A DNA stretch of 45,842 bases from Kosakonia sacchari (GCA_900109485.1 FOAY01000023.1:1-45842); one strand, 5' to 3'; shown: positions 13,066 through 21,962, counted from the first letter of the stretch. Program-made: numbers and translations. Notes: generated from the sequence alone by a model not told the origin.

Positions 13066-13911
13066 ATGAAAAAACTGCTACCGGGTTTGCTTGCTGTTAT
13101 TGCGCTGGCAACCAGCGTGACCACTTATGCCGCATCGAAAGGCAATGTACTGGTGCTACTCTCCAGCGAGACCGCGCTGCCGTTGCAAGAGGGGAAAAGT
13201 TATGCCTCCGGCTTTTACCTTAATGAGTTTGGTGTGCCTGCCGATGCGTTGATCAAGGCCGGCTATTCACTGACGATTGTCACCCCCAAAGGCAAAAAGC
13301 CGCTGCCGGATGAGCACTCGATCGACCCGATGTATTTCGCTAACAATCCGCAAGAGATGCAACGCATTAAGAAGGTCGTGGACAAACTGACTGCCGAAGG
13401 CAACGTTAAATCGCTTAACCAGGTTCTGGCGCAGGGAACGGAGGGTTATGCGGGGATTTTTATTCCTGGCGGGCACGCCCCATTGATCGATCTGCCGGGG
13501 AATGCGGATGTTGGTGCGCTACTGCGTCAATTTCACCGCAGCGGTAAACCGACGGCGGCTATCTGTCATGGGCCGATTGCGCTGCTGGCAGCGCAGGAGC
13601 AGCCGCAGACGTTTGAGCAGGGGCTGATTGCGGGTGCTCCAGCGACGACGAAAAACTGGATTTATGCGGGCTATAAGATGACGATTTTCTCCGATGCCGA
13701 AGAGCAGGCCTTTGAAACGTCTTTGAACGGCGAGAAGTTGCGTTACTACCCGGCGCAGGCGATGGCGCAAGCGGGAGGCAAGATGGCATTTGCCAACGCC
13801 TGGCAGGCCAATGTCGTGAAGGACCGGGAGCTGATTACCGGGCAAAACCCTTTCTCGGATCATGCGCTGGCAAAAACGTTCATTGCTGCGCTGGATAGCA
13901 AAAAGCGATGA
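13066..13911 (+). CDS. Exported DJ-1/PfpI family protein
   Basis: A 281-residue protein with a clear Sec signal peptide (MKKLL, a hydrophobic core, likely cut after TTYA near residue 22) and a class I glutamine-amidotransferase-like DJ-1/PfpI domain. The nucleophile elbow AICHGP holds Cys167, and an SSETALP acidic motif lies near residue 35. Similar domains act as chaperones, glyoxalase III or isocyanide hydratases, but most are cytoplasmic; a periplasmic location is less usual. The substrate cannot be told from sequence. It lies divergent from a LysR regulator that may control it. Confidence 0.82.
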   Translation: MKKLLPGLLAVIALATSVTTYAASKGNVLVLLSSETALPLQEGKSYASGFYLNEFGVPADALIKAGYSLTIVTPKGKKPLPDEHSIDPMYFANNPQEMQRIKKVVDKLTAEGNVKSLNQVLAQGTEGYAGIFIPGGHAPLIDLPGNADVGALLRQFHRSGKPTAAICHGPIALLAAQEQPQTFEQGLIAGAPATTKNWIYAGYKMTIFSDAEEQAFETSLNGEKLRYYPAQAMAQAGGKMAFANAWQANVVKDRELITGQNPFSDHALAKTFIAALDSKKR

Positions 13912-13915
13912 GATA

Positions 13916-13943
13916 TAAAAAAGGCGGGGAGATTCCCCGCCTT
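13916..13943 (-). terminator. Terminator between the DJ-1/PfpI gene and tcyP
   Basis: AAGGCGGGGA-GAT-TCCCCGCCTT forms a 10-bp stem. On the minus strand it is followed by TTTTTATAT, so it ends tcyP transcription well; the + side has only a weak T-tract. Confidence 0.85.
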
Positions 13944-13955
13944 GTCATCTTTGGC

Positions 13956-15346
13956 TTAACGATGCGCCAGTTCGGCGTCGTCTTCGCTCTCCAGAATGGC
14001 TTTGTCGGTTTGCTTCAGCCACTGGCTGGTCAGCGTCCCGGCGGTCATGGAGCCGCTCACGTTCAGCGCGGTACGACCCATATCAATCAGCGGCTCAACG
14101 GAGATCAGCAGCGCAACCAGCGTGACCGGCAGGCCCATGGCTGGCAGCACAATCAGCGCGGCAAACGTTGCGCCGCCGCCGACACCCGCGACACCGGCGG
14201 AGCTAACGGTGACAATCCCGACCAGCGTGGCAATCCACACCGGATCCAGCGGGTTAATGCCGACGGTGGGTGCCACCATGACGGCCAGCATTGCCGGGTA
14301 GAGGCCCGCACAGCCATTCTGACCAATCGTTGCGCCGAAAGAGGCCGAGAAGCTGGCGATCGATTCCGGTACGCCCAGACGGCGGGTTTGCGCTTCCACG
14401 TTCAGCGGAATTGACGCGGCGCTGGAACGGCTGGTGAAGGCAAAGGTCAGCACCGGCCACACTTTGCGGAAGAATTTCAGCGGGCTGACGCCGTTAACGC
14501 CCAGCAGCAGGCCGTGCACGACAAACATAATGCCGAGGCCAAGATAGGAGGCGATAACAAAGCTGCCCAGTTTGATGATGTCCTGAATATTGGAGCCCGC
14601 CACGACTTTGGTCATCAGCGCCAGTACGCCATACGGCGTAAGCTGCATCACCAGACGTACCAGTTTCATCACCCAGCTTTGCAGCGTATCGATAGCTGTC
14701 AGCACACGCTGGCCTTTCGGTGCGTCATCTTTCAGCAATTTCAGTGCGGCGACGCCGAGGAAAGCGGCAAAAATCACGATGCTGATGATCGAGGTCGGGT
14801 TCGCGCCGGTCAGATCGGCAAACGGGTTTTTCGGCACGAAAGAGAGCAACAGTTGCGGTACGGTCAGGTCGGCCACTTTACCGACATAATTGCTCTGGAT
14901 GGCATTCAGACGCGCCGTTTCTGCTGTTCCCTGTACCAGACCTTCGGCGGTCAGGCCAAACAGATTAGTGACCAGCACCCCGACCAGCGCGGCAATCAGC
15001 GTAGTAAACAGCAGCGTGCCGATGGTTAAGAAGCTGATTTTACCCAACTGGGAGGCGTTATGCAGGCGTGCGACGGCGCTTAAAATGGAGGCGAATACCA
15101 GCGGCATCACGATCATTTGCAGCAGTTGTACATAGCCGTTTCCAACCACGTTAAACCACTGGATAGAGGCTTTCAGTACCGGGCTGTCAGCACCATAGAT
15201 AGCCTGTAGGCCAGGCCGAAGACCACGCCAAGCCCTAAGCCGACCAGCACTTTTTTGGCCAGGCTCCACTGTTTGTGGCGCGCCTGCGCCAGCAAAAACA
15301 GCAATGCCACGAACACAACGACGTTCGCGATTAATGGAAGATTCAT
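13956..15346 (-). pseudogene. tcyP: L-cystine/sodium symporter TcyP, frameshifted near the N-terminus
   Basis: The dicarboxylate/amino acid:cation symporter TcyP (YdjN) takes up cystine. The N-terminus starts at the ATG at 15346 ([17 protein letters not shown]) and runs in frame to GVVFGLA. The frame then changes: [11 protein letters not shown] and all downstream sequence ([23 protein letters not shown]) are one frame over. One base restores the product: GGCCCTACAG would be expected where the minus strand reads GGCCTACAG (15209-15212). With it the gene would be 463 residues, the E. coli length. As written, the first frame stops after about 57 codons and the rest lacks the first membrane segment. 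It is either a sequencing error at a short G run or a recent inactivation. Confidence 0.85.
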
Positions 15347-15476
15347 CCCCGTTCTCCTGATTTCATTATTCGGTCAACCTTGCCGGTTAATCCAGTGGCG
15401 CAAGGTTAGCAGAAGTGCCGGGGTGGCCTTATATCCAAATGGAATGTTTTATGCCAAATGCAGTGGAATTGCTGGT

Positions 15477-16067
15477 TTAATGGCCGGATTGTGGATGAAT
15501 AAAGCGATTAAACTGATTTTGCAGCGAGTTTATCATCTGTGATGACCAGCGAATTGCACCGTTTTCGGGCAACGATTGCGGCATCCACACCGCCCAGGTA
15601 AACAGCGCCATACATAATACGCGCTCCAGTTGGTTGCCTTTTTGCGGTGCGAGGATCGGCAGGCGAAAGCGCCAGCGACAAGGCCATAGCAGCGGCACAC
15701 CGGCGGGCGTCAGCATATCTGCAAGGATATGGCTCAAATAGCCCACCACCATTCCCTGCAATGCATCCGCTGGGACAATCCAGCTTTCCGGTACTTTCAG
15801 GGTAAACAGCGCGAGCGAGAGAAAAACCGCCAGCAGGCTGTGCGTAAAGCCCCGATGGCCGAAGGCTCGCGCCACCGGTTTTGATATCCACTTCAGACGC
15901 TGGCCGAGGAAGGATTTCGGGTGATCGATGTCCGGTAACAGGCAGGTCAGAATGGCCGACGGAACAACATGCCACCAGTCACCCTGAGCAAGGACGGGTG
16001 TTAATTCGGCATTTTTGGCAAACACCGCGCAGGCAATGGAAAAAAGCAGGTGTCCTTCCGCCGTCAT
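15477..16067 (-). CDS. ydjM: SOS-regulated inner membrane metal-dependent hydrolase-like protein YdjM
   Basis: A 196-residue membrane protein of the YdjM/YfhO-like metal-dependent hydrolase family (DUF457). It carries LLPDIDHPKS and HRGFTHSLL, the conserved Asp/His motifs thought to bind metal, and several hydrophobic segments. In E. coli ydjM is LexA-repressed; its substrate is unknown. The ATG at 16067 gives the family start MTAEGHLLF, four codons inside a longer reading. Two LexA-type sites lie just upstream. Confidence 0.92.
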   Translation of the reverse strand: MTAEGHLLFSIACAVFAKNAELTPVLAQGDWWHVVPSAILTCLLPDIDHPKSFLGQRLKWISKPVARAFGHRGFTHSLLAVFLSLALFTLKVPESWIVPADALQGMVVGYLSHILADMLTPAGVPLLWPCRWRFRLPILAPQKGNQLERVLCMALFTWAVWMPQSLPENGAIRWSSQMINSLQNQFNRFIHPQSGH

Positions 16068-16081
16068 GATCAAACTCACTA

Positions 16082-16101
16082 AACTGTCGATGCATACAGT
16101 A
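16082..16101 (-). promoter_or_regulatory. LexA box 1 of ydjM
   Basis: CTGT-CGATGCAT-ACAG, an exact CTGT-N8-ACAG operator, 15 bases upstream of the ydjM start. Confidence 0.88.
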
Positions 16102-16119
16102 TAGGATGTTTATACAGTA
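16100..16119 (-). promoter_or_regulatory. Degenerate second LexA box of ydjM
   Basis: On the minus strand TACTGTATA then a diverged right half; about 13 to 15 of 20 positions fit the consensus. It abuts box 1. Two adjacent sites are reported for E. coli ydjM. Confidence 0.55.
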
Positions 16120-16164
16120 GGCGGAAGAGGTGACGTTGTAACTCTTTGTCACAATCCTGTCAGA

Positions 16165-16926
16165 TTATCGCGCCAGCCAGCCGCCATCGACGGCGAGAGT
16201 GAAGCCATTGATGTAATCGGAAGCCTGAGAAGCGAGAAACACCGCTGCGCCTTTCAGATCTTCGGGCTCGCCCCAGCGCCCGGCGGGAATGCGATCGAGG
16301 ATCTCCTGGCTGCGTTCGGCGTCTTCCCGCAGTTGCTGGGTGTTATTGGTCGCCATATAGCCTGGCGCGATGGCGTTAACGTTAATTTTGTGCGGTGCCC
16401 ACTCATTAGCCAGCAGACGGGTCAGCCCCATCACGCCGCTTTTCGACGCGGTATAAGAGGGTACGCGGATGCCGCCCTGGAAAGAGAGCATCGAGGCAAT
16501 ATTAATAATTTTGCCGCCGTTGCCCTGTGCGATAAATTGCCGGGCAACGGCCTGCGACAGAAAGAAGACCGTCTTCAGATTCAGGTTCATGACGTCATCC
16601 CAGTCCTGCTCGCTGAAATCGAGCGCGTCGCAGCGTCGAATGGCGCCAGCGTTATTCACCAGAATATCCACCCGGCCTATCTGGTTCACCGTCTGATTAA
16701 CAATGTCATCAAGCCCGTGCTGGTGGCGCAGATCCGCCTGCACAGAAACAAAACGACGCCCGAGAGCCTGAACGCGTTCGGCCGTGTCGTGTGGAATTTT
16801 TCGGCCCACGCCGACAATATCGCAGCCCGCCTCCGCAAGCCCTAACGTCATTCCCTGACCCAGACCGGTATCGCACCCGGTAACAATGGCCACTCTACCT
16901 GCAAGCTTAAAGGCATCCAGTATCAT
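16165..16926 (-). CDS. kduD: 2-deoxy-D-gluconate 3-dehydrogenase / KDUD family oxidoreductase KduD
   Basis: A 253-residue short-chain dehydrogenase that acts in uronate breakdown, converting 2,5-diketo-3-deoxygluconate to 2-keto-3-deoxygluconate. The Rossmann motif TGCDTGLGQG and the catalytic Ser...YTASK are visible, and the C-terminus ends VDGGWLAR. The ATG at 16926 gives MILDAFKL, the family start and length; the longer reading adds an unrelated 39-residue extension. It has no kduI partner here. A near-consensus KdgR box lies 88-106 bases upstream, supporting control by uronate-derived inducers. A related 2-deoxygluconate dehydrogenase activity is possible. Confidence 0.88.
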   Translation of the reverse strand: MILDAFKLAGRVAIVTGCDTGLGQGMTLGLAEAGCDIVGVGRKIPHDTAERVQALGRRFVSVQADLRHQHGLDDIVNQTVNQIGRVDILVNNAGAIRRCDALDFSEQDWDDVMNLNLKTVFFLSQAVARQFIAQGNGGKIINIASMLSFQGGIRVPSYTASKSGVMGLTRLLANEWAPHKINVNAIAPGYMATNNTQQLREDAERSQEILDRIPAGRWGEPEDLKGAAVFLASQASDYINGFTLAVDGGWLAR

Positions 16927-17013
16927 GTTCTCTCCGGCGTAATCATTATTGTTGTGACAGGGCATCAGCGCCTGAGGATCAGAATAGAAGGTGGGCAAGG
17001 AAAATACAAATAA

Positions 17014-17032
17014 AATGAAATGATGTTTCAAA
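17014..17032 (-). promoter_or_regulatory. Candidate KdgR operator upstream of kduD
   Basis: AATGAAATGATGTTTCAAA fits the KdgR consensus AATRAAAYRNYRTTTYATT at 17 of 19 positions, with a TGAAA-N5-TTTCA inverted repeat centred on 17023. Confidence 0.65.
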
Positions 17033-17073
17033 AATAAAATCAAGGGGCAGCAAAAGCGGCTGCCCCGGTGGAA

Positions 17074-17742
17074 TTAGCCGATAGGATGGGCAAGCGTGAG
17101 CTGTTCAAGGCTGGTGAGCTTAACGTTAGCCAGCACATAACGAGGATCGGCGCGGTGTTCTTCATCCGGTACCACAATTGAGCGCATTCGCGCTGCTTTG
17201 CTGGCGATCATGCCATTGACGGAATCTTCCAGCGCCACGCAGGTCAGCGGATCAACGCCCAGTTTGGCGGCACAATCCAGGTACACCTGCGGGTGTGGTT
17301 TGCTGTAGGGGAGTTTTTCTGCCGAGGCCAGCGCATCAAAGCTGTCGCGCAGCTCAAACATCGCCAGCACTTTTTCCAGCATATGTAGCGGCGACGCGGA
17401 GGCCAGCCCGACCAGCAGGCCGTTGGCCTTACACAGCGCAATGGCTTCGCGCACGCCAGGCAGCAGCGGGCGTTTCTCTTCAACCAGCGAAATTGCGCGC
17501 TGAATAATGCACTCGGTCACTTCCTGGCGATCCGGGCCATTCCACGGTTGCTGCGCGTACCAGAGTTCCACCACCATATCGATGCGCAGGCCGAGCGTGT
17601 CGGGCAATTCATGACGTCGGGTAATGTCCACGCCCAGGCTTGCCACAACCTCCAGTTCGGCGCGATCCCAGAGTGGCTCGGAGTCGATAAGTAATCCATC
17701 CATATCAAAAATGGCAGCAAGAATTTGACGCGGAGTTGTCAT
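17074..17742 (-). CDS. hxpB: Hexitol phosphatase HxpB (YniC)
   Basis: A 222-residue HAD-superfamily phosphatase. The nucleophile motif DMDGLLIDSEP is near the N-terminus, with LASASPL as motif II and a YSKPHP lysine motif plus a VALEDSVNG acidic motif after it. In E. coli it dephosphorylates sorbitol 6-phosphate, mannitol 1-phosphate and 2-deoxyglucose 6-phosphate, probably for detoxification. Length and sequence match E. coli closely. It is separated from kduD by the intergenic region with the KdgR box and is divergent from yniB. Confidence 0.95.
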   Translation of the reverse strand: MTTPRQILAAIFDMDGLLIDSEPLWDRAELEVVASLGVDITRRHELPDTLGLRIDMVVELWYAQQPWNGPDRQEVTECIIQRAISLVEEKRPLLPGVREAIALCKANGLLVGLASASPLHMLEKVLAMFELRDSFDALASAEKLPYSKPHPQVYLDCAAKLGVDPLTCVALEDSVNGMIASKAARMRSIVVPDEEHRADPRYVLANVKLTSLEQLTLAHPIG

Positions 17743-17889
17743 AAAACCTCTCTTTTTTATGGCATGTCGCCGGGGAATAAACGGTAAGTATGGTTAAACG
17801 TTCATCATACCGACTTTAAAGATCAGGCGAAAATGATTATCAGCAGGTAGACTAAGGCGGAAACAGTGCGTCACTTACAAGGGGAATCC

Positions 17890-18426
17890 ATGACGTATCA
17901 ACAAGCTGGACGCATCGCCATTCTGAAACGCGTTCTGGGTTGGGTGATTTTTATTCCGACCGTAATTTCGACAGTCATTTCTGTACTGAAATTTATGTAT
18001 GACCACAGTGAAAAACAGCCAGGTATTAACGCCGTAATGCTGGATTTTGCGCATGTAATGATTGAGATGATGCGTTTTAATACGCCTTTTCTTAATCTCT
18101 TCTGGTACAACTCGCCGACGCCCGACTTCCACCAGAGCCTGAACATTGTGTTCTGGCTTATCTATGTGCTGATTTTTGTTGCTCTGGCGTTGCAGGCCTC
18201 CGGCGCGCGCATGAGCCGACAGGCGCGTTTTCTGCGTGAAGGGGTGGAAAACCAGATGATTCTTGAACAAGCCAAAGGGCCGGAAGGATTGTCTCGCGAG
18301 CAGATCGAAGCGCGTATTGTCGTGCCGCACCACACCATTCTGCTGCAAATTTTCCCACTGTATGTGCTGCCGGTGATTGTGATTATCGCGGGCTACTTCT
18401 TCTTTTCACTGCTGGGCTTTCTGTAA
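17890..18426 (+). CDS. yniB: Inner membrane protein YniB
   Basis: A 178-residue protein of unknown function with about four hydrophobic segments (near residues 15-35, 95-115 and 150-178 most clearly). It is conserved in Enterobacteriaceae, including the motif MSRQARFLREGVE. The ATG at 17890 matches the E. coli start MTYQQAGRIA; the longer reading from 17866 adds eight residues with no support. It ends at a terminator shared with the converging yniA. Confidence 0.9.
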   Translation: MTYQQAGRIAILKRVLGWVIFIPTVISTVISVLKFMYDHSEKQPGINAVMLDFAHVMIEMMRFNTPFLNLFWYNSPTPDFHQSLNIVFWLIYVLIFVALALQASGARMSRQARFLREGVENQMILEQAKGPEGLSREQIEARIVVPHHTILLQIFPLYVLPVIVIIAGYFFFSLLGFL

Positions 18427-18432
18427 GCAGTA

Positions 18433-18466
18433 ACAGGCCCGAAAGCAATAACGCTGCCGGGCCTGT
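18433..18466. terminator. Hairpin between converging yniB and yniA
   Basis: ACAGGCCCG pairs with CGGGCCTGT across a 16-base loop. The stem is strong but T-tracts are poor on both sides. Confidence 0.6.
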
Positions 18467-18471
18467 CTGTT

Positions 18472-19332
18472 CTACGCAGCCAGTACGCGATCGAGCGCTT
18501 TTTGCGCGTTCAGCAGATGTTCGCCGCCAAAAAGAATGGCCCGGTTGAAGAGTGTATAAAGCTGGTAGATAGGCTGACGTTCGGGGAAATCGAGGGGCAA
18601 CGGCGAGACTGACTGGTAACCGTCGTAAATCTGCGGCGGCTGGTCCGGATGCAGCGGCAGCATCGCCAAATCGCACTCGCGATCGCCCCAGTAACAGGCC
18701 GGATCGTAAATATAAGGACCGTCAGGCCCGAGCGCGCAGTTATCGGACCACAGATCGCCATGCAGTAAGGACGGTTGCGGCTGGTGGGAGCTCAGGCGCT
18801 GCTGAACATGCTCGACAATGGCGTCGATATTGCCGAACTCCATACCTTTTTCCGCCGCCAGCTCCAGCTGCCAGCCAATACGCTGTTCGGCAAAAAACGT
18901 TGACCACCGGCGCTGCCAGGCATTGGGCTGCGGCGTGGTGGAAAGATCGTTATCAAAATCGAGGCCAAACTGTGGTTGCTCGCTCCACTGGTGGAGGCGC
19001 GCCAGTTGTTGACCGAGCAAAAACGCGTTGTGCGCATCCAGCGGGCGGGCAGGGAGATACTCCATGACCAGAAAGCTGTAGTCGCGATCGCTGCCCACCG
19101 CCCACACCGTCGGCACTTTTACCGTATTGCTGCGCGCCAACAGTGCGAGCTGATCGGCTTCGGCGGTAAAAATAGGCAGCAGTTCACGTTCATCGCATTT
19201 TACGAACAGATCGCGACCCGCGTAACGGACATGCCATGCAGCATGGATTTCGCCGCCTGGCAGCTCATCCCGCTGCTCAATCTCGCCACTTCCCAGTTGT
19301 TCGCGTAACAGACCACTTATCGCTTGCCACAT
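18472..19332 (-). CDS. yniA: Fructosamine kinase family protein YniA
   Basis: A 286-residue kinase of the fructosamine/ketosamine-3-kinase family (aminoglycoside phosphotransferase fold). The catalytic loop LLHGDLWSDN and the metal-binding YDPACYWGDRE motif are visible. Relatives phosphorylate ribulosamines and fructosamines on proteins to repair glycation; the substrate of YniA itself is unsettled. Length equals that of E. coli YniA. It is followed by a shared hairpin and preceded by ydiZ on the same strand. Confidence 0.93.
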   Translation of the reverse strand: MWQAISGLLREQLGSGEIEQRDELPGGEIHAAWHVRYAGRDLFVKCDERELLPIFTAEADQLALLARSNTVKVPTVWAVGSDRDYSFLVMEYLPARPLDAHNAFLLGQQLARLHQWSEQPQFGLDFDNDLSTTPQPNAWQRRWSTFFAEQRIGWQLELAAEKGMEFGNIDAIVEHVQQRLSSHQPQPSLLHGDLWSDNCALGPDGPYIYDPACYWGDRECDLAMLPLHPDQPPQIYDGYQSVSPLPLDFPERQPIYQLYTLFNRAILFGGEHLLNAQKALDRVLAA

Positions 19333-19437
19333 GATGTCTCTCCCATGTAATCAGCCAGATCATAAGGTTAGCGCACTAAAGCTGTGAAAAAATACGACGT
19401 AACGCACACCTGCGGGACAGGCGATGCGCCATGGCAC

Positions 19438-19728
19438 TTAATGCTCTTTTTGCTGCCACTCCTCCCAGGTGCTGATGGTGATGTCAGCCTCTTCAGCCAC
19501 CGCGGCGGCGGCTAATCCACGGGCGAGTTCAAGCATTTCCTGTTCACTGAGCGCACTGATGAGCCCGAAGGTGTTGGTGCCCAGATCGTGAACATTGCCA
19601 TCTTCATCGGTCATCGTGAGCAGAAAACCTGCACGTGTAAAGTGGTTATTCAGTTCGTTGATTTCGGCCAGGCTTTGCTCATGAAATTTCACCACTACCA
19701 CGTAGCGCGTGATGCCGTCGCTGCTCAT
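19438..19728 (-). CDS. ydiZ: Small conserved protein YdiZ (GhoS-like family)
   Basis: A 96-residue cytoplasmic protein collinear with E. coli YdiZ, including INELNNHFTRAGFLLTMTDEDGN and LGTNTFGLISALSE. I believe this family is grouped with the GhoS antitoxin endoribonuclease fold (former DUF2622), but this rests on memory and no activity is established. No ghoT-like toxin is adjacent. It sits between yniA and pfkB as in E. coli. Confidence 0.82.
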   Translation of the reverse strand: MSSDGITRYVVVVKFHEQSLAEINELNNHFTRAGFLLTMTDEDGNVHDLGTNTFGLISALSEQEMLELARGLAAAAVAEEADITISTWEEWQQKEH

Positions 19729-19792
19729 ATTTCACCTCGTTGTAATCCTGAAGGTTTTTTTAGCATAGTCGTCAGGCGCTATTTGTCGATTC

Positions 19793-20725
19793 TCAGGCAT
19801 TACGCAAATAGTCGTAGATCTTTTGCGTGTCGGCCAGCGCGCACAGGCGAGTACCATGATTAATCGTGGCGGCGCTCCCGGCGGCAACACCGTAACGAAC
19901 CATATCGTCCAGCGGCGCGTCGTGCGCCAGTTTTAGCGTCATCGCACCCACCATACTGTCGCCAGCGCCTACCGTACTCTGGCTTTTCATCGGCGGCGGC
20001 ACGACCTGCACACACTGATTCGCATCGACGGCCAGCGCACCCTGAGGGCCCAGCGATACGACAACGCGCAGCGCTTTACCGCTATCAACAATCTCCTGCG
20101 CCGCTTTGCGCACATCATCCGGCTGGGTCAACTCCCGGCCCACCAGCGCGCTTAGCTCTTTCTGATTCGGTTTGACCAGTTCAATGTTGCCGATAGCCAG
20201 CGCAGCGCTAAGGGCTTCGCCGGAACTGTCAACGATGCAGCGCAGCCCATGCTGCTGTGCGGTTTTAATGAGTTGTGTCAGTTTCCCGACGGTAATGCCT
20301 GGCGGCAGACTGCCGCTCACCACCAGTAACGCGCCTGGCTCAATGGTGAGCACTTTTTCTTCGAGCTGGCGAAACTCATCTTCACTGAGGCTGGCGCCCG
20401 GCATGACAAAGCGGTACTGCTCGCCGCTGGATTCAACGTGAACATGCAGGTTCTGCCGCGTCCAGTCTTTGGCATCGACACTGATGGTTGGTACGTTTTC
20501 ATCTGCTAATAGCGCAGTCAGGTGTTCGCCGGTTGCGCCACCGGCTGGGAAAATTGCTGTGGCTTTACCACAAAGATGGGTAATGGCCCTTGCGACATTA
20601 ATGCCGCCGCCGCCGGGCTCAAAAACAGGGGAAGTGCAACGCAGTTTCCCTTCTGGATAAATCTGCGGCGTTAATGTTGCGCTGTCCAGTGAAGGTGCCA
20701 GCGTCAAAGTATAAATCGCGACCAT
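19793..20725 (-). CDS. pfkB: 6-phosphofructokinase II PfkB
   Basis: A 310-residue ribokinase-family (PfkB) enzyme that phosphorylates fructose 6-phosphate to fructose 1,6-bisphosphate, the minor isozyme in E. coli. The N-terminal signature EPGGGGINVARAI and the C-terminal GAGDSMVGAM motif with the catalytic Asp are visible. The ATG at 20725 has an excellent GGAGG ribosome-binding site and the family start MVAIYTLTLAP; the longer reading adds 13 residues upstream of it and is rejected. Confidence 0.96.
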   Translation of the reverse strand: MVAIYTLTLAPSLDSATLTPQIYPEGKLRCTSPVFEPGGGGINVARAITHLCGKATAIFPAGGATGEHLTALLADENVPTISVDAKDWTRQNLHVHVESSGEQYRFVMPGASLSEDEFRQLEEKVLTIEPGALLVVSGSLPPGITVGKLTQLIKTAQQHGLRCIVDSSGEALSAALAIGNIELVKPNQKELSALVGRELTQPDDVRKAAQEIVDSGKALRVVVSLGPQGALAVDANQCVQVVPPPMKSQSTVGAGDSMVGAMTLKLAHDAPLDDMVRYGVAAGSAATINHGTRLCALADTQKIYDYLRNA

Positions 20726-20894
20726 GATGACCTCCTTTTTCTTCGGTTGCAGTAAGCCTGGCACTGAATCCAGCGCAGGGAAAGGAAATAACAGCCTGAT
20801 TTAAATATGGTATCGATTGAACTGGCTTCGAGGATTAATAACCATTTTGTTGTTTTTGAGATCTCTCTTATTCAAAAATTCCAATAAGATTTCA

Positions 20895-20923
20895 TTGATA
20901 TGTTTAAGCGGCCTTTTTATAAT
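20895..20923 (+). promoter_or_regulatory. Sigma70 promoter of ydiY
   Basis: TTGATA-N17-TATAAT, near-perfect in sequence and spacing. It predicts a start near 20930 and a leader of about 88 bases. Confidence 0.7.
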
Positions 20924-21017
20924 TTGTTACCTTTCTTTGGAACGTTTGTCGTTGATCCTGATGAAAGTTTCCGGGACCGTGATGGTCTCTTTTTTATGCT
21001 GTTCGGACTCTAAAAAA

Positions 21018-21773
21018 ATGAAGCTTTTGAAGACAGTACCCGCGTTTGCACTGGTCGCGGGCGTATTTGTGGCAATGAATGCTGTCGCAGATGATACCGT
21101 TTTTACTGTCATGGATGACCCATCCACCGCGAAACACCCGTTTGAAGGTAGCGTAAACGGCGGCTACCTGGCGCAGTCCGGCAACACAAAGAGCTCCTCT
21201 TTGACTGCCGATTCCACCCTGACCTGGTACGGCAGTACCACAGCCTGGTCTTTGTGGGGCAACGCCAGTAATACCTCATCGAACGATGTTCGTTCGTCTG
21301 AGAAATACGCCGTTGGCGGCCGTGGCCGTTATAACCTGACGGATTATGACTATATTTTCAGCCAGGCCAGTTGGTTGACCGATCGCTATAACGGTTATCA
21401 GGATCGCGATGTATTTACCGCCGGTTATGGTCGTCAGTTCCTGAATGGCCCGGTTCATAGCCTGCGCTTTGAATTCGGTCCTGGTATACGTTACGACAAG
21501 TACACCGATGACAACACCAAAACCACAGGGCTGGGTTATGCGTCCGGTACATATACCTGGCAAATGACCGACAACACCAAATTCACGCAGGGTGTGTCTG
21601 TGTTTGGCGCTGACGATACTACGGTGAACTCAGAAACAGCCCTGGAAGTGGCTATTAATGCCCATTTCGCATTGAAAGTAGGTTATTACCTGACCTGGAA
21701 CTCTCAACCGCCTTCAACTGCGCCGGATCATACCGATCGCAGAACGACGGTAACGTTAGGTTATAAAATGTAA
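21018..21773 (+). CDS. ydiY: DUF481 outer-envelope protein YdiY
   Basis: A 251-residue protein with a signal peptide (MKLLKTVPAFALVAGVFVAMNAVA) and a DUF481 beta-rich domain. The GYLAQSGNTKSSSLTADSTLTW start and alternating aromatic strands suggest an outer-membrane beta-barrel. In E. coli ydiY is reported as acid-inducible; the function is unknown. The ATG at 21018 matches the E. coli start, whereas the upstream extension is hydrophobic coding-like noise. The ribosome-binding site is weak. A strong sigma70 promoter lies about 95 bases upstream. Confidence 0.93.
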   Translation: MKLLKTVPAFALVAGVFVAMNAVADDTVFTVMDDPSTAKHPFEGSVNGGYLAQSGNTKSSSLTADSTLTWYGSTTAWSLWGNASNTSSNDVRSSEKYAVGGRGRYNLTDYDYIFSQASWLTDRYNGYQDRDVFTAGYGRQFLNGPVHSLRFEFGPGIRYDKYTDDNTKTTGLGYASGTYTWQMTDNTKFTQGVSVFGADDTTVNSETALEVAINAHFALKVGYYLTWNSQPPSTAPDHTDRRTTVTLGYKM

Positions 21774-21779
21774 TACGCC

Positions 21780-21807
21780 GGGCCGGAAATTCCGGCCCAC
21801 TGTTTTT
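21780..21807 (+). terminator. Terminator of ydiY
   Basis: GGGCCGGAA/TTCCGGCCC inverted repeat followed by ACTGTTTTTG, directly after the ydiY stop. Confidence 0.85.
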
Positions 21808-21962
21808 GTTTATTTGTGCTATTTCCCCGCGCTTTATATTTAATTTTATTTAAGTGAATTTCTCTCTCCATATTGTCTTCATAATTAATTACCTGGACAC
21901 ATATTCAGTTTATTTGACACGAATGGATAAATAAATTGACTGGGCAAAAGTGTGATCCAGAT

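Noticed and set aside
20817-21017. Hydrophobic N-terminal extension of ydiY
   Set aside because: The strong TTGATA-N17-TATAAT promoter lies inside it; the ATG at 21018 gives the known signal peptide.
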